64,000 bases of DNA from Pleurotus djamor (Eukaryota > Basidiomycota > Agaricomycetes > Agaricales > Pleurotaceae), in assembly GCA_029747585.1 (NCBI GenBank), contig JAPEVF010000123.1:1-64000 (forward strand). The letters are read 5' to 3'. Of the stretch, positions 13,428 to 24,023 are shown piece by piece; positions within the stretch are counted from its first letter, which is position 1; every line of letters starts with the position of its first letter. The notes under the pieces are model-generated. The model was given only the letters and a program-made list of their open reading frames with translations, was not told the DNA's origin and did not search any database. Made by a program: the position numbers and the translations under genes.

Positions 13428-14969
13428 ATGTTAGCCTCAATCGTCCAAGATGTGAAGCAACGGCTCAGACTCGGAGCCTCGCAAGATTCTTTTGTCCCTC
13501 AGGCCGAGACTGACGTTGGGAAAGCAACACCCACAGCTTCACCTTCCTCCTTCGACCGCCTTCCAAATGAACTACTCGCCGAAATATTCATGTTCTGCTT
13601 GCGAGATCCTGAAATCTCGAAACCACATCGAAACTACGCGCCTTTACTACCCCGGAGTGTTTGCAAGCGGTGGAGGGAAGTCGTTTCTCGTTGTCCCGAG
13701 CTGTGGACCAGGATCGCTGTTACCGTGACGGAATATAATATCTCAATGACCCCAGATCATTTTTCAGAATGGTTATCGCATTCGGGCGCATGCCCCCTTG
13801 ACATATCCATATCGATATATCCAACGGAATACGGTGTCCTGGGCTCTCGCTACCCAACATTCCGGCAGGCCGCAGAGATCATGGGCAGGCTGTTCGATGA
13901 TGCCCCCCGAATCCGACAGCTTTTGTTGGACATCCCACACACCCTGATCCCAGAAATCCCGAACTTGAATACCCTCTCTTTTCCGCTTCTCGAGCGGCTC
14001 GATTTGTCGGTGGCAAAGATAAACCGTTCTGCATCTGACTCACCCAAGCCGAACCTCCACCATATCCTTCTCCATGCCCCAGAACTCAAGGTGCTGAAAT
14101 GGTGCGGCAGCGGTTCTTTGAATCTCCCCGAGCTGGTTGGACCATTCGGTCGTCTTACGGCCCTCGACTTCTCCATCGTTGAGACAATGTCTCTATCCGA
14201 CTGTCTTGATATCTTGCAAGCTTGTCCTATCGTCGCGACCTGCAAATTCGATCGCGTAACGGATTTGGGACGGCCTATCGATCCCCATACAGCCCATCCT
14301 CTGTTACACAGCCGCCTTCGCTCATTGACTGTCAATGGTCCAGTTGAGCCACGACCACTTCTTGCCGTTCTCACTACGCCAGCCCTTCGCATTCTAGAAC
14401 TCACCTATAGGTCAGAGCGTACGGATCGTCCCTCCTTGGCAGACGCCATACCAGATTTCATCAGACGATCTGGATGTTCCCTAGAAGAATTTACCGCGGA
14501 GAATGCTTGCATCCAAGAAGCAGAAATCTACCAGATCTTGCAGCTTTGCTCAGAAACTTTGATCAAGCTGAATATTTGGGATGCTTGCGAGAGTGCCCTC
14601 CTCCCTCTCACTCCTCTCTTAGAGCAAGAAACGATCGGCAGTTGCATGTCAAACCGTGTACTTAGGGCGTTGGCATTCCCAAGCGATGAGGGCTCCATTA
14701 TTAACGATGAATCGCGCGATGGGGAAGCTCCTTCTTCGCCCCTCTGCCCAAAGCTCCAAGTGCTCATATACCGCGGTGTCGTCGCAGCGGATGATGGTTC
14801 GTTCGCGAATGTGGTGGAAAGTCGGTGGAAATCTCCCTTGGTTGAAGATGGTACCGTTGCTAGGTTGAAGAGGGTTCTTCTTGAATCCCGCTCGGATAGA
14901 CCGCTAGATACTTCTCGCCTGAGGCAATTGCGCGCCGCAGGCCTGGATTGTCGGGTTTTTGGATATTAG
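13428..14969 (+). CDS. F-box protein (C), single exon
   Basis: An uninterrupted frame of 513 residues. The F-box motif is FDRLPNELLAEIFMFCLRD followed by RSVCKRWREVVSRCPELW, the form typical of the large agaricomycete F-box families, with the usual SGACPLDISI segment about 60 residues later. The remainder is leucine-rich and irregular. Unlike F-box genes A, B and E it has no intron and lacks the W-x-RF-x2-YA signature, so it belongs to a different subfamily. It is expected to recruit an unknown substrate to an SCF ubiquitin ligase. Confidence 0.8.
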   Translation: MLASIVQDVKQRLRLGASQDSFVPQAETDVGKATPTASPSSFDRLPNELLAEIFMFCLRDPEISKPHRNYAPLLPRSVCKRWREVVSRCPELWTRIAVTVTEYNISMTPDHFSEWLSHSGACPLDISISIYPTEYGVLGSRYPTFRQAAEIMGRLFDDAPRIRQLLLDIPHTLIPEIPNLNTLSFPLLERLDLSVAKINRSASDSPKPNLHHILLHAPELKVLKWCGSGSLNLPELVGPFGRLTALDFSIVETMSLSDCLDILQACPIVATCKFDRVTDLGRPIDPHTAHPLLHSRLRSLTVNGPVEPRPLLAVLTTPALRILELTYRSERTDRPSLADAIPDFIRRSGCSLEEFTAENACIQEAEIYQILQLCSETLIKLNIWDACESALLPLTPLLEQETIGSCMSNRVLRALAFPSDEGSIINDESRDGEAPSSPLCPKLQVLIYRGVVAADDGSFANVVESRWKSPLVEDGTVARLKRVLLESRSDRPLDTSRLRQLRAAGLDCRVFGY

Positions 14970-15711
14970 ATGACCATTTGCAAGGAAGGGACTGACATGT
15001 ATGTACTACTACATACTGTGTGAATACAATGTAGAGCAAAGTAGTCATCTAGGATTTGGAGTTGTTCCAACAGCATGCTAAAGCATCTGAAGACTGTACA
15101 TGTACATTCTCGACTTGAACACTCCGACATCTCCATCCACAGCCTATAAGCCTTTTCTTGGTGCCATCTATAGTGGACGTGCTGATACGGGCTTAAGGGG
15201 AGAACCTCTCTTTGCTACTGGGCGTTAGTATGGCACCTGGGACATTGCATGGTGGGAAGGGGCAGAAAGGAGTGATCCCTATCGTGAGCCGGCCGATGCA
15301 CAAGCACAGCCACCCTCCCATTCCTCTCGACGCTCTCAAGTTCTGAACTTTTTGCGTTCGGAGCTCTGACTCGCGCGTGCCTACAGACTGACTATGCTAC
15401 CGCCTTCTAACTCTCTAAGCGTACTCATGGAACACTTCGCGGACTGCGGTTGCTTGGGACGTTCTGGTTTCTTCCTGAATTCGAAGTCTTCTTTACGCTT
15501 TTCTGGGAACTGCGAATCTGTCATCATTATCGTGACCGTGGCCTGTAAAACCGCTTATCCCGTGCCGATGGTAAAGGCACAATGCTGGTGTTCTCCCACA
15601 CTTTGTCGCTGAAGGATAATGCCTTCGCTGGTCTTTCACACACGAACATGGTCTCTGATGAGATAAATACACATATGTTCGCCCATTGCTGTGCGAGGAG
15701 ACACGCCAATC
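14970..15711. other. Intergenic, promoter side of MDR copy 2
   Basis: About 740 bp between two plus-strand genes. No supported coding frame on either strand; the frames of 60-80 codons here overlap each other without motifs. Confidence 0.4.
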
Positions 15712-17051
15712 ATGCTTTCGATTCCCCAAGAACAGACTGCGCTTCTCTTCAAAGCTTTCGGCAAGCCATTCGAATTGGGTTCTCGTCCAGTCCCGAAGCC
15801 TTCATCCAAGGAGGTCCTGGTTAAGGTCGAGTCTACGGCGCTCAACCCTATTGATTGGAAGGCGCAGAGGTATGATGTGAGCGCTGGCTTCGGGTTTAAG
15901 TACCCCGCTGTGGCTGGTATGGATGGGGCAGGATTTGTTGCTGAGGTTGGCTCTGAAGTTGAGGGAGTTGAAGTAGGAGATCGAGTGTAAGTTCGCGCTC
16001 CCTTTTTTGTTTATCTTCTTGAATATCAATACCTTGTTTCCAGTACGTTTCAAGGCAAGTACCCCTGGTAGCTCTATCTTTCTTCCTCACTTAAAACCCC
16101 TCGGACATCAGGGTGGTACGGCGATCATGGGACCATGCAAGAATATGTCGCTATACAAGGTCATCTAGTCGCAAAGGTTTGCTTGGCTCTTGGTTGCTCC
16201 TACTAGCTGAGCTTTAAGCTTCCTTAGATTCCCGACTCGATGCCATTTGCTGAGGCCTCGACTATCCCTCTGTGTTTGACCACGGCGGCGTTTGGCTTAT
16301 ACTGTGCCTACGACCATCTTAAAACCGGTGGAGCTGGCTTGAAACCATTCTGGGAAGAGGGTGGTCGAAGTGCTTACAAAGGAACCCCGATCCTAGTCAT
16401 AGGCGGAGCTTCGTCCGTCGGCCAGTTCGGTTAGCTTATTCCCTACCTACGCATTCCGGATACTGATCTACGACGCTTTCTGAAGTGATCCAAGTTGCTA
16501 AATACCAAGGTTTCTCGCCCATCCTCACCACGGCATCGCTCAAGCATACAGACTATCTCGTTGGTCTCGGTGCAGATCAAGTCTTCGATCGTCACGCCGA
16601 TCTTGCCTCTGAGCTACAAAATTACTCTCCTGATATTCGAATCCCTTATGTCTATGATGCTGTCAACATGCCTATCCCGGACGACGTTGTGGATGTTTTG
16701 GCCCCTGGTGGTACACTCATTTGTATCTTACCAATCTCCAATGAGCTCGACCTCACCGGGGACAAGAAGGCTGTCAGCACATTGGCCAGTACGGCTCATT
16801 ATCCGTCCTTTGGCAGGGCCCTATATCGATGCATGCCACAGCTTATCGCAGAAGGGGTATTCAAGGTTTGTGTACCTGTCCGATCTCGTAGGCCAGTAAG
16901 CTCACCATGATTCTTTCGCGGATAGCCTTCGAGAGTCATCGAAGTTGAAGGTGGATTGGCTGGTATCAATGGTGCTTTGGAGAGGCTCGAGAATAACCAG
17001 ATCAGTGGGCACAAATTGGTTGTGTTCCCACCCGAGACTGGCCGTACTTGA
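15712..17051 (+). CDS. MDR-family oxidoreductase (quinone oxidoreductase/enoyl reductase-like), copy 2
   Basis: Six exons: 15712-15986, 16044-16054, 16112-16176, 16228-16429, 16486-16865 and 16926-17051, giving 352 residues. It is a paralogue of the gene at 5.2-6.7 kb with the same domain order: LNPIDWKAQR, YPAVAGMDGAG, the NADP turn IGGASSVGQF, and the C-terminal SGHKLVVFPPETGR. The 11-nt second exon is kept, again encoding TFQ, and the intron after it starts with GC (GCAAGT) instead of GT. No catalytic-zinc ligands are seen. The ATG at 15712 (MLSIPQEQTALLF) is the first in-frame ATG. It lies directly upstream of the chitin deacetylase block; a decayed copy of its first exon at 19.5 kb shows that gene and neighbour were duplicated together. 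Confidence 0.9.
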
Positions 17052-17734
17052 GATGAACACCATTAAAGGCTCTACGTTACGTCTTTCGAATCCGTTCATT
17101 TGTCTTCGTGTTCCTTAAGACGATCAAATTCTCGCACACGGCGTGATCCTTGTGGTGGGCAATATTCCCCACCCTACTAGGTGATGATGATGCCCCCGCA
17201 TTCATAGGAAGAAAGGAAGCCAACTTGCTTTCGCTTCTTCGTTCATTCATCCTTAGGGTGATTCACTCCAGCTCCAAGAGCACATGATGCTGTCACTGGT
17301 GAGCAAGATATGCAGAACTCGAAGGCACAGCCATGCGACATTGCCGAGAAACTCTATGACGGTATGCGTCTCTGGTGCGTCACCCTAGCTTCGACAGGGC
17401 ATCCATGGCCCTTACGAGAAGAATGTGGTGTAATTGCGCCGGCCGCGATGGCGCTACGCGAAAGGTGAGTCATATCTTTCATTTCGAAACTATCCGACAC
17501 CTCGCCCATATGGGAACGATATCGTACAATTCATACTTCAGACTCAAAATTGATGATGACGGTAAGCTCCCTGTCCCTCAATCGCTGTTTGGTGCGTAGG
17601 CTTTGAAAGTGGACTGATATGTAGCCACTAGGAATTCCTTTGGGCAGGCAATCGTCGTATGACGCCCTATCCCGCCGGTACGGCTTCCAGGCATCCCAGT
17701 TGACAAACATATGTTGAGTGAATGGATGTTATCG

Positions 17735-17743
17735 TTTAAATAA
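17735..17743 (+). promoter_or_regulatory. TATA-like box of deacetylase copy 1
   Basis: TTTAAATAA, 79 bases before the ATG at 17822. Deacetylase copies 2 and 3 have similar boxes at a similar distance. Confidence 0.5.
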
Positions 17744-17821
17744 CCCAGCGCATTGCTTCAGCAAGACAATCCACCCCAGGTCCTCTGTCCTCTCTAATCT
17801 TTCCTAGCGGTTTCTGCGATC

Positions 17822-18962
17822 ATGTTTGCATTGTCCAGGCTGTTTATCGCCCTGATTATTCTATCTTTCACTGGAATCGAATGTGTCAGTGCTTTGAATG
17901 CGCACCCAGTACATCTGGCGAAAGTATACACCAAATGCACGGTGCCTAACACTGTTGCTCTCACTTTCGTACGTCCACTTTTCCCGCCCCGGGCCTGACC
18001 CCGCGCGTCCGTGCTAAATAACCCCGCCCTCCAAAGGACGACGGACCATCCTCTTACCAACCTGTTATCGTCAAAGCTCTACGTACCGTCAATGCCAAAG
18101 GCACCTTCTTCGTGAGCGGCAATTATAGTGAGTTTGCATGTCACTATTTGTATCTGGAATTCATGCCACATCCTTCCGAAGCCACCTGCATCTACGACGA
18201 CGTAAACATAGAGAGACTCAAATATACTTATAGCCAGGGGCATGAAATTGGCGTCCATAGCTGGACCCATCCGATTACTCCACTTTGTCTCGGGACGAAT
18301 GTTCGTGATCTTCATCGTCATTCCGTTGGCTTCATTGATGTTGATAACGTCGTACTCTAAAAGTAAACCAACAGCTTGACCCAACGATGTGTAAGGGATT
18401 TTGCCGAAGATCTTGCATATATCTTGCTAACTAAATCGCTTGGATGACCTGTCAGTGGCCATTCGCCGTATCCTTGGTGTCAAGCCTGCTTTTGTTCGCC
18501 CTCCTTTGGGCATGTACAATGATCTTGTCCGGGAAGTCGCTGCTAAACACGGCCTGAAGATTGCTAACACGGATTTCGCGTGAGTTCACTCCCACCATGG
18601 TAATGCGCACGATTTCCTTGACATGATATGCTCCCCATAGCCCCGACCCCGAGCTCCCGCTCGCCGACATCCTTGCTGCATATGACGCCCTCATCAGTCA
18701 GCACCCAGATACAATTCTTGTCGGTACCCATGAGATTCTCCAAGAGTCAACCAAGAGTTCTCGGAAGTTGTGGTTCCGTACTCTATTCAGAGACTTCACG
18801 AAGCTGGATACAAGCTGGTCACCATTTCTGAGTGTCTCGGTGAACGCCCGTACCAGTGGGTTGGTAAACCCCAGGCCAAAGATGTCAGTTGGTCATTGAT
18901 CAATCGATCAGCCATCCCCTCTGACTTTTTCTCCCTATTTCCAGGCTTCTTGGAAGTGCTAG
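17822..18962 (+). pseudogene. Decayed chitin deacetylase (polysaccharide deacetylase), copy 1
   Basis: The gene keeps a signal peptide (about 20 residues), the TF|DDGP motif split by an intron, an HSWTH motif, a RPPLGMYNDL motif and the family-specific C-terminus ASWKC. It is broken compared with copy 2. A single base is missing after the HP codons near 18273. The small 27-nt exon is eroded around 18376-18400. An 11-base tandem duplication at 18741-18751 (CAAGAGTCAAC followed by CAAGAGTTC) shifts the frame before the last conserved block. All other splice sites match copy 2. It might still be transcribed, but no full-length enzyme can be read from it. Sequencing error is an alternative, though three separate lesions make decay more likely. 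Confidence 0.78.
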
Positions 18963-19458
18963 AAGGCTAGAAGCTGTAGTCGCAGTGAAGAAGCTTGACT
19001 TTAGATTGAAGAATTTTACCAGTCTCATCTTCTCCACCGAGCGTCAGTTTCAATCAACAAGTATGTCTCTGATGACCGTCAAATAGAGAATGTGATCGCT
19101 TTTTGGGTATGTGAGCCATGTGGTGACAGTCTAGAGAAACGTCAACGCCCAAAGATGAATGATACTGGTATCTTTTTGCTGCTCGGGAGCCCAATCACAC
19201 AGAGTTCGTTGGCATCGAGAGACAAGACCGATCACCCCTAAGAGGCATTAGGAGACCAATTAGGACTGTCCCTTGCACAGCCACCGCCCAACTCTCTTCC
19301 ACCATAACATTAACCACCGTGACTAGCGCAAGTGTTCTTCCATATTAAGTCGTTAAAGGATGTCGTCTCCTTCGTGCTTCCATTCACGGTCGTGGGTTTT
19401 ATCTGGAGAATACATTACACTCTCAGAGTACTTCAATTGGAACGAACGCAACACGCGA

Positions 19459-19625
19459 TGCCCTCAATCATCTCCCAAACCGCCCTTACCTGCAAAAACT
19501 GTGGTAAGACATTCCGGGACCTCACCTCAGGCCTCATTCCGCAGCCATCATCTCAGGAAGTTCTGATTAAAAACGAGGTTGCCGCGCTCCATCCTATTAT
19601 TGATTGGACGACACGAAATGTGTGA
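19459..19625 (+). pseudogene. Decayed fragment of an MDR oxidoreductase (first exon only)
   Basis: The frame here begins MPSIISQTALTCKNCGK and continues IPQPSSQEVLIKNEVAALHP, which aligns residue for residue with the start of the MDR gene at 15712 (MLSIPQEQTALLFKAFGK; VPKPSSKEVLVKVESTALNP). It stops after about 55 codons at the equivalent of KAQRYDV, and the remaining exons are gone. The fragment sits upstream of chitin deacetylase copy 2, exactly as the intact MDR gene sits upstream of copy 1, so it marks the second unit of a tandem duplication. Confidence 0.8.
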
Positions 19626-20250
19626 AGCTTCGACTCATTGAAGCTCTACGTTGATGTTGACTCCCCACATCCATAGAATGAAAGGAAGCAAATTTACTTA
19701 TGGCCCTTCCCGCTCAGGGCGAGCCATTTACCTTTTACCCCTCTCCGGGAGCACATGGTGTCACTGTCGAACTCAAGTTGCTGAACTCGAAGGCACCATC
19801 ATGTGCCCTTGTGTTCATGCAAACTCCGTGACGGGTAATATCGACGTCTGCATCAGCGTGTCCTTTCGTTCGCCATCCGAACTTCGACAGGATCTCATAA
19901 TCCTGGGTGCGTACGTACCGGCGGCGGTGACAGTGTCATTCGTACAAAAGCTCCTCGATTTCCAAATCTGTCATCCCGACATCCTCACGCGTACAAAGCC
20001 CGTGTCGACCGCTTGAAACTGAAACTTCAGACATGACATGTTGATGTTGATGGTGAGCGCCCCGTTGCTTTCTCACTGCTCACATACACGTTAATAATGT
20101 TGCTTGTAGGCTTTGGATGTGGACTGACATGGAGCCACCAGGAATTCCTTCGGGCGGACAAAGTTACTCAACACCAATATTCAAGCATCTGGATGCTTGG
20201 CAATTATTCCGGACAGGCATAAGCTGAGTCGATGAGGGGACGTGGTCTCG

Positions 20251-20259
20251 CTTAAATAG
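20251..20259 (+). promoter_or_regulatory. TATA-like box of deacetylase copy 2
   Basis: CTTAAATAG, 77 bases before the ATG at 20336, matching the position of the boxes in copies 1 and 3. Confidence 0.5.
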
Positions 20260-20335
20260 CGCAATGTATAGCGTCAACCAAGTCAACCACCCAAGTGCAC
20301 ATCTTCTCTAGTCTTGCCTAGTGATTTCCGCGATC

Positions 20336-21459
20336 ATGAACTCTTCCTTCAAGTTGTTGACCATGGCTGCTTTGTCCTTCGCCGCACTAGGATACGCTAG
20401 CGCTGTTCATTCGCACCCTGCACCGTTGGCGAAGGTCTACAGTAAATGCACGGTTCCCAATACCGTTGCTCTCACTTTCGTGCGTCCGGCATCTTCTACT
20501 CCCATTTGCGTATCATGCCCAATCGTCGTTTCCTGTCTAGGATGATGGACCATCCCCTTACCTCCATGGGATCAGTGAAGCCTTGCTTGCCGTCGGTGGC
20601 AAAGGCACTTTCTTTTTGAGTGGGAACTACAGTGAGTACGCTGCGCGTCTTGTGTGCGGAATAGGGACTCACGGTATCGCGCTTCATCTCAGCGACCTGT
20701 ATCTACGACGACGTCAATATCGAGCGAGTGAAATACGCTTACAGCAAGGGACATGAAATCGGTGTTCATGGTTGGACCCATCCGGATTACACCACCCTGA
20801 CTCGGGGCCAACGTTCGTGATCATATTCTTCATTCCGTTGTGGCCATTGATTCTGACGCGTGTGATCTGCACAGTTGACTTGGAACTTGATAGAATTGAA
20901 CGTAAGAGAAACAGCTTTACCAGTGGAAGATTTTACTGACATATTTCTTGGGTGCCCCGTCAGTGGCACTTCGCCGGATTGTTGGCCTCAAACCGGCTTT
21001 TATGCGTCCTCCTTTCGGAACCTACAACGATCTTGTTCGCGAAGTCGTTGCTGCACACGGCCAGAAGATCGCTGAATGGGATTTCGCGTTAGTCCACTTC
21101 CAAATCATTCATCGGTACACTCTGATGAATTGATGAACACTCCGAACAGCCCCGACCCAGAGGCCCCAACCGCTGAAATTATTGCTGCGTATGATACTCT
21201 CGTCGGCCAGCACCCCGATACAATCCTGGCCGTTACTCACGAAATCCTGCAAGAATTCTCCGAAGTCGTCGTTCCACACGCTATCCAGAAGCTCAGTGAA
21301 GCTGGATACAAACTCGTTACCTTCTCTGAGTGCATCGGTGAACGCCCGTACCTGTGGGTTGGTAAGCCCCAGGTCAAGAACGTCAGTCCCTCTTCTGCCC
21401 TCATCATTCATGACCTCTTCTGACCGTCTTTTTATTTATAGGCATCTTGGAAGTGCTAG
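20336..21459 (+). CDS. Secreted chitin deacetylase-like protein (NodB domain), copy 2
   Basis: Seven exons: 20336-20479, 20541-20631, 20693-20812, 20875-20901, 20964-21087, 21150-21381 and 21442-21459, 251 residues. A signal peptide of about 23 residues is followed by the carbohydrate esterase 4 motifs: TFDDGP (catalytic base and first metal Asp), HGWTH (two metal His), RPPFGTYND, and VTHEI near the end. The protein stops at NASWKC, shared with its paralogues. CE4 enzymes remove acetyl groups from cell-wall chitin. Exon 4 is only 27 nt. The WDF segment is followed by A-PDPE instead of the D-SGDS of copy 3, so a normally conserved Asp is lost. Activity may be altered. Confidence 0.87.
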
Positions 21460-22858
21460 GAAACAAGGTCTAGTCTATATATAGTCAACGCTAACCGCTT
21501 GGTTCGACTTGTAGAGTGACTCGGGATTGATCGTCATGGCCGCACTTCGACTCCTTATCCATATCTAATAAGTTGATTTTGTCTGCTTCTCTCTTTGTTC
21601 CACATAAGGGATTGGGTTGGAGCAAATTCCCCCATCGTTATGACCCTTTGGCCGTTGGAGGAAGTAAGGTCGTAAGGGCGTTCGTGATGCACGGGTGAGG
21701 TCTCTGATGGGTACGTATAAGAGTTCTTGACAAGACAATGCCCAAGCCACGGATGTCTGGATACTCCCAACTTGCCAAGTTGGATCCTTCCGACTCCTTA
21801 TGTGCGTTATGCATCTTGGGGACCTCGGTAACGCTCAGGGATGGACAGACAATGTTGGGTTTTGGGATGGAGCCAAGATGACGATATTCGAATCGGACCG
21901 AGGGACTATAGGTGCAGATTAAATGCATGTGGACGCCGTTTTGACTCGAGGCTTCCGCTGAATTCGCTCGTTTCCTGTCTCCACATCCTTGTGCACAGCG
22001 AGGATTTGTGAAAGGGGCCTTATAGGGGTGGCGTGTCGGTCTGGGCAAATGAGCGCCCTCCGCTTCTCTCCACATCCATTCCATCGGAGAACGCCATCCC
22101 GAGTGTTCGCAATGAAGGATTCTGCGATTTGAATTCAACGATGCTGTAGCTGTTCGGCATGTGGTGATTCCCAACACCATCTTGTAGGTCACGTCCTATA
22201 ATTTGTTTCTGAGCTGAGCTGACCAAGTCAAACATGACAGTGTGATTCGACCCGGCATTTAGTTCAGACAGACAGACTCCTGAATGTTTTCCCATCTGGA
22301 TCGAGAATATTTGTAACTTGACCACTCTTGACCAGCGGAAGGAGCTCCCATGTGGTCTAGACTCGAATCCCGACTTGCAAGGAAAGGAGGATTTTGAGTC
22401 TTGGTAACAGCTGCCTCGAGGTATCTAGAGCGGGGAGCTCACGAATTTCGCGGGGTCGGCAACGGGGTAAAGACTTCCAGGCGGACATAAGCCGACTCGA
22501 TCCCTGCCAGGGGGGGTTGTCTAAGACTAATGAGACGGGCACTTTTGCCCATCACTGAACCATGTGAGCCATAATTTCTGTGCCTAAGATTGTTCACAAA
22601 CTTAACCGCGACTTCCTTCGTCGCCTGCTTGCATAGGATCTGCACGCAGAGGGACGATGCTTGAGTAGCCACCGTAGAAAAGGTTAAAATCCGTTGAACT
22701 TGTCAGGGGGTAACCTTTGGAGGCTTGGTTTGGAGTGTGCTCGTGTTCCGGCTTACGCTTGTCTCTGGATCCTGGTTCGGCCCTTATTCCCCCTCATATG
22801 GAAGCCTAGATCAATTGGAAAAAAATGAGCCGAATCCCTGTCGGGATATCTCAGTTGG
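21460..22858. other. Intergenic between deacetylase copies 2 and 3
   Basis: About 1.4 kb without a supported gene. A 184-codon minus-strand frame (21638-22192) has no motif, no splice continuation and unusual composition. A tRNA-like arrangement near 22849-22900 was considered and rejected. Confidence 0.45.
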
Positions 22859-22867
22859 TTTAAAAGG
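22859..22867 (+). promoter_or_regulatory. TATA-like box of deacetylase copy 3
   Basis: TTTAAAAGG, 71 bases before the ATG at 22930, followed by a pyrimidine-rich leader. Confidence 0.5.
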
Positions 22868-22929
22868 CACCCTACTCTTAGGGTCTCTTTCAAATCTCAT
22901 CCTACCACACGACACTCAAATCCCTTGTA

Positions 22930-24023
22930 ATGCTCGCATCCCTACTTGTTACTCTCGCCCTCGCTGTGTCCAGCTTCGCCAGTGTCCTTCCTGAGAAGCG
23001 ACAAGGTTTGGCCCAAGTCTACAGCAAATGTACTGTCCCCAACGCCGTTGCTCTGACTTTTGTAAGTCAAAGACGCGTTTTTTTCGTGTTTTTTGGGTCT
23101 TCTAACTTTTCGACGATCAGGATGATGGACCATACGTGTACCTCTACGATATCAGCAAGGCCTTGATCGCTGCTGGCGGTAAAGGCACTTTCTTCTTCAA
23201 CGGCAACAACTGTAAGCCTTTCACTCATGCCTCATGCAACATCCAGTCACTCATGCCTTTCTCAGACGGCTGTATATACACTGACGACAACATCAAGCGC
23301 GTCAAATACGCGTACGATAAAGGCCATCAAGTTGCCTCCCACACATGGGCTCACAAGGATCTTACCACTTTGAACTGGGACCAAAGTACGGTTTTATTTT
23401 CTCTTCCCCAAATTACGTGGCGCCCATCATTGGATTTTAGTTCACGATGAAATGTGGAGAGTTGAATGTCCGTGTCCCCCTTATGCCCAAAATTCTGTCT
23501 CTCACTGACCCCTTCACGTAGTGGCCCTGCAACGTATCTGTGGTGTTCAGCCCGCCTTCATGCGTCCACCGTATGGAAACTACAATGACTTGGTTCGCTC
23601 TGCCGCAGCGGTCCGTGGCCAAAAGCTCGCCATCTGGGACTTCGAGTTAGTTTCGATTTCTTGCTTCCTTCCCTTCTTCGGCTTGCTAATCGGCGCGTCT
23701 TCCCTTCTAGCTCTGGCGATTCCCTCGGCGCTTCGACCTCACAAATGCGCAACGCCTACAATAACATCGCCAACCAACGTCCCAACACCATTCTCGCCCT
23801 TAATCACGAAACGATTCAACAGTCTGCCCAGGTTGTCATTCCCTATGCTATCCAGAGGTTGCAACAGGCTGGTTACAGACTCGTGACTCTCGCCGAATGT
23901 CTTGGTCAACAGCCCTACCAGTGGGTTGGAACTCCACAAACAAAGACCGTGAGTCGTACTCATGTTCATCCCGTTTTAATCCCGCTGATTTTTATCTCGC
24001 CATAGTCGGCTTGGACTTGCTAA
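22930..24023 (+). CDS. Secreted chitin deacetylase (NodB domain), copy 3
   Basis: Seven exons: 22930-23061, 23121-23211, 23266-23385, 23441-23467, 23522-23645, 23711-23948 and 24006-24023, 249 residues. It has a signal peptide (about 18 residues), then a Lys-Arg pair that could be a Kex2-type cleavage site. All carbohydrate esterase 4 motifs are canonical: TFDDGP, SHTWAH, RPPYGNYND, WDFDSGDS and LNHET. The protein ends TSAWTC. Exon sizes 91, 120, 27 and 124 nt are identical to those of copy 2, so the three genes share one ancestor, but this copy is more diverged and lies outside the recent duplication. It should deacetylate chitin in the cell wall. Confidence 0.93.

Larger units (their letters stand above)
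17170..18962 (+). repeat. Tandem segmental duplication, unit 1
   Basis: This stretch (pre-gene spacer plus the decayed deacetylase) aligns by eye with 19640-21459. The clearest spacer match is the block starting GCTTTG at 17600, with its partner at 20110, running through a shared GGAATTCCTT; an AACTCGAAGGCA block is also shared. The coding parts share exon order and sequence. The match shows a duplicated MDR-spacer-deacetylase unit. Confidence 0.75.
19640..21459 (+). repeat. Tandem segmental duplication, unit 2
   Basis: The second copy of the block described at 17170-18962, containing the spacer and the intact deacetylase copy 2. The spacer is only partly alignable, while the deacetylase exons are well conserved. 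Confidence 0.75.

Noticed and set aside
17822..18962. Deacetylase copy 1 as an intact gene
   Set aside because: One missing base, an eroded 27-nt exon and an 11-base duplication prevent a full reading even with flexible splicing.
21638..22192. 184-codon minus-strand frame in the deacetylase spacer
   Set aside because: No motif, unlike any neighbour, and overlapped by other frames of similar length.
22360..22385. Possible tRNA B-box (CTCGAATCCC)
   Set aside because: The flanking bases do not form a T stem on either strand and no A-box lies at a suitable distance.
22849..22900. tRNA-like stretch: an A-box-like ATCTCAGTTGG, a CCCTA/TAGGG stem and a TTCAAAT loop
   Set aside because: Acceptor, D and T stems do not pair, so no cloverleaf forms. 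The stretch also overlaps the TATA-like box of deacetylase copy 3.
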